From Gammaproteobacteria bacterium (GTDB lineage: Bacteria; Pseudomonadota; Gammaproteobacteria; SZUA-229): 6,802 nucleotides of DNA. The notes under the pieces were generated by a model. It was not told the origin of the DNA, did no database searches, and saw only the letters and a program-made list of their open reading frames with translations. The stretch lies in NCBI GenBank assembly GCA_029287815.1, contig JARFQK010000141.1, positions 1-6,802 on the forward strand, read 5' to 3'. The translations under genes were made by a program, and so were the position numbers. Positions 6,572-6,802 of the stretch are shown piece after piece (the stretch's first letter is position 1; every line of letters begins with the position of its first letter).

Positions 6572-6605
6572 GGCCGGTTATGCAGCGTTATCATAGGTAC
6601 GGTCG

Positions 6606-6635
6606 TTGACATCACAAGGCGCTGGCTGGTATAAA
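6606..6635 (+). promoter_or_regulatory. Strong sigma70 promoter of hupB, extended -10
   Basis: A perfect TTGACA -35 (6606-6611) is followed after 18 bp by TATAAA (6630-6635), preceded by TG at 6627-6628 (extended -10). The segment after the -10, CTCGGCCC, is GC-rich, as in promoters under growth-rate and stringent (ppGpp) control. The predicted start is near 6642, leaving a leader of about 108 bases. Confidence 0.8.
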
Positions 6636-6641
6636 ACTCGG

Positions 6642-6750
6642 CCCTAACATCCGCAGTTGGTAACGTCGCAAGCTGTACGGGAAAAACACGCTTTCTGACT
6701 GTGAATGGCAATTAATAATCAATCACAACACCTAACGGGAAAAAATATCA
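6642..6750 (+). other. hupB 5' leader with a repeated ACGGGAAAAA motif
   Basis: The leader from the predicted start to the hupB ATG is about 108 bases and contains no ORF. ACGGGAAAAA appears at 6677-6686 and again at 6735-6744. The second copy is the probable Shine-Dalgarno (GGGA, about 10 bases before the ATG). The first may be a decoy or standby ribosome site. I see no strong hairpin. Confidence 0.45.
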
Positions 6751-6802
6751 ATGAACAAATCTGAACTGATCGATGCTGTTGCTGACGCAGCAGACTTATC
6801 CA
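6751..6802 (+). CDS. hupB: HU-type DNA-binding protein, N-terminal fragment
   Basis: Only the first 17 codons are in the window (MNKSELIDAVADAADLS), cut by the window edge, not by mutation. They match the start of HU-beta (E. coli MNKSQLIDKIAAGADIS), the helix that opens the dimerisation body. HU proteins are about 90 aa, bind DNA non-specifically as dimers, bend it and compact the nucleoid. Location right after lon is the conserved position of hupB in gammaproteobacteria. The ATG at 6751 has GGGA at 6737-6740 upstream. It has its own strong promoter and is separated from lon by a terminator. HU-alpha cannot be excluded from this short piece, but the context favours HupB. Confidence 0.9.
   Translation, partial: MNKSELIDAVADAADLS

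Overview
The window carries the classic gammaproteobacterial protein quality-control cluster, in the order tRNA-Leu(UAG) – tig – clpP – clpX – lon – hupB (3' end cut off), all on the + strand. This order, with a tRNA-Leu just before tig and an HU gene just after lon, is the one known from Pseudomonas- and Xanthomonas-type gammaproteobacteria. The ClpP substitution NSPGG-V-VTAG (most relatives have Ser) resembles Xanthomonadales from memory. I therefore read the source as a non-enteric gammaproteobacterium of moderate GC, but cannot name a genus. All four full genes are intact, with every expected catalytic or binding motif present. This is conserved housekeeping DNA; I see no mobile element, CRISPR array or new multi-gene system.

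Layout: bases 1-34 hold the tail of an upstream transcription unit ending in a terminator-like GC-rich arm and a T run. A tRNA-Leu gene (59-142) with encoded CCA follows, then tig (178-1458) 35 bases later with no terminator between. clpP (1511-2140) follows after 52 bases holding an 18-base-period direct repeat that duplicates the Shine-Dalgarno region. Between clpP and clpX lies a 552-base gap (2141-2693). It has a doubtful open frame, a weak hairpin, and an AT-rich promoter region for clpX with a perfect TATAAT and repeated TCGAAAT motifs. clpX (2694-3989) is followed by a 75-base spacer and lon, for which I choose the ATG at 4065 (811 aa). A strong 13-bp terminator closes lon at 6518-6551. 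A near-consensus extended -10 sigma70 promoter with a GC-rich discriminator then drives hupB, of which only 17 codons are present.

How it works together: trigger factor meets nascent chains at the ribosome exit. ClpX unfolds tagged or damaged substrates and feeds them to the ClpP chamber. Lon is a self-contained AAA+ protease, and HU is a nucleoid protein whose stability in E. coli depends on Lon.

The most interesting non-coding observations are in the clpX-lon spacer. A very good RpoH (sigma32)-type heat-shock promoter sits there (CTTGAAA, 13 bp, CCACATGTA). A set of complementary arms could also hide the lon Shine-Dalgarno in read-through mRNA but not in mRNA started at the heat-shock promoter. 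Also worth a look are the oversized clpP-clpX gap and a 10-bp tandem repeat upstream of the hupB promoter.
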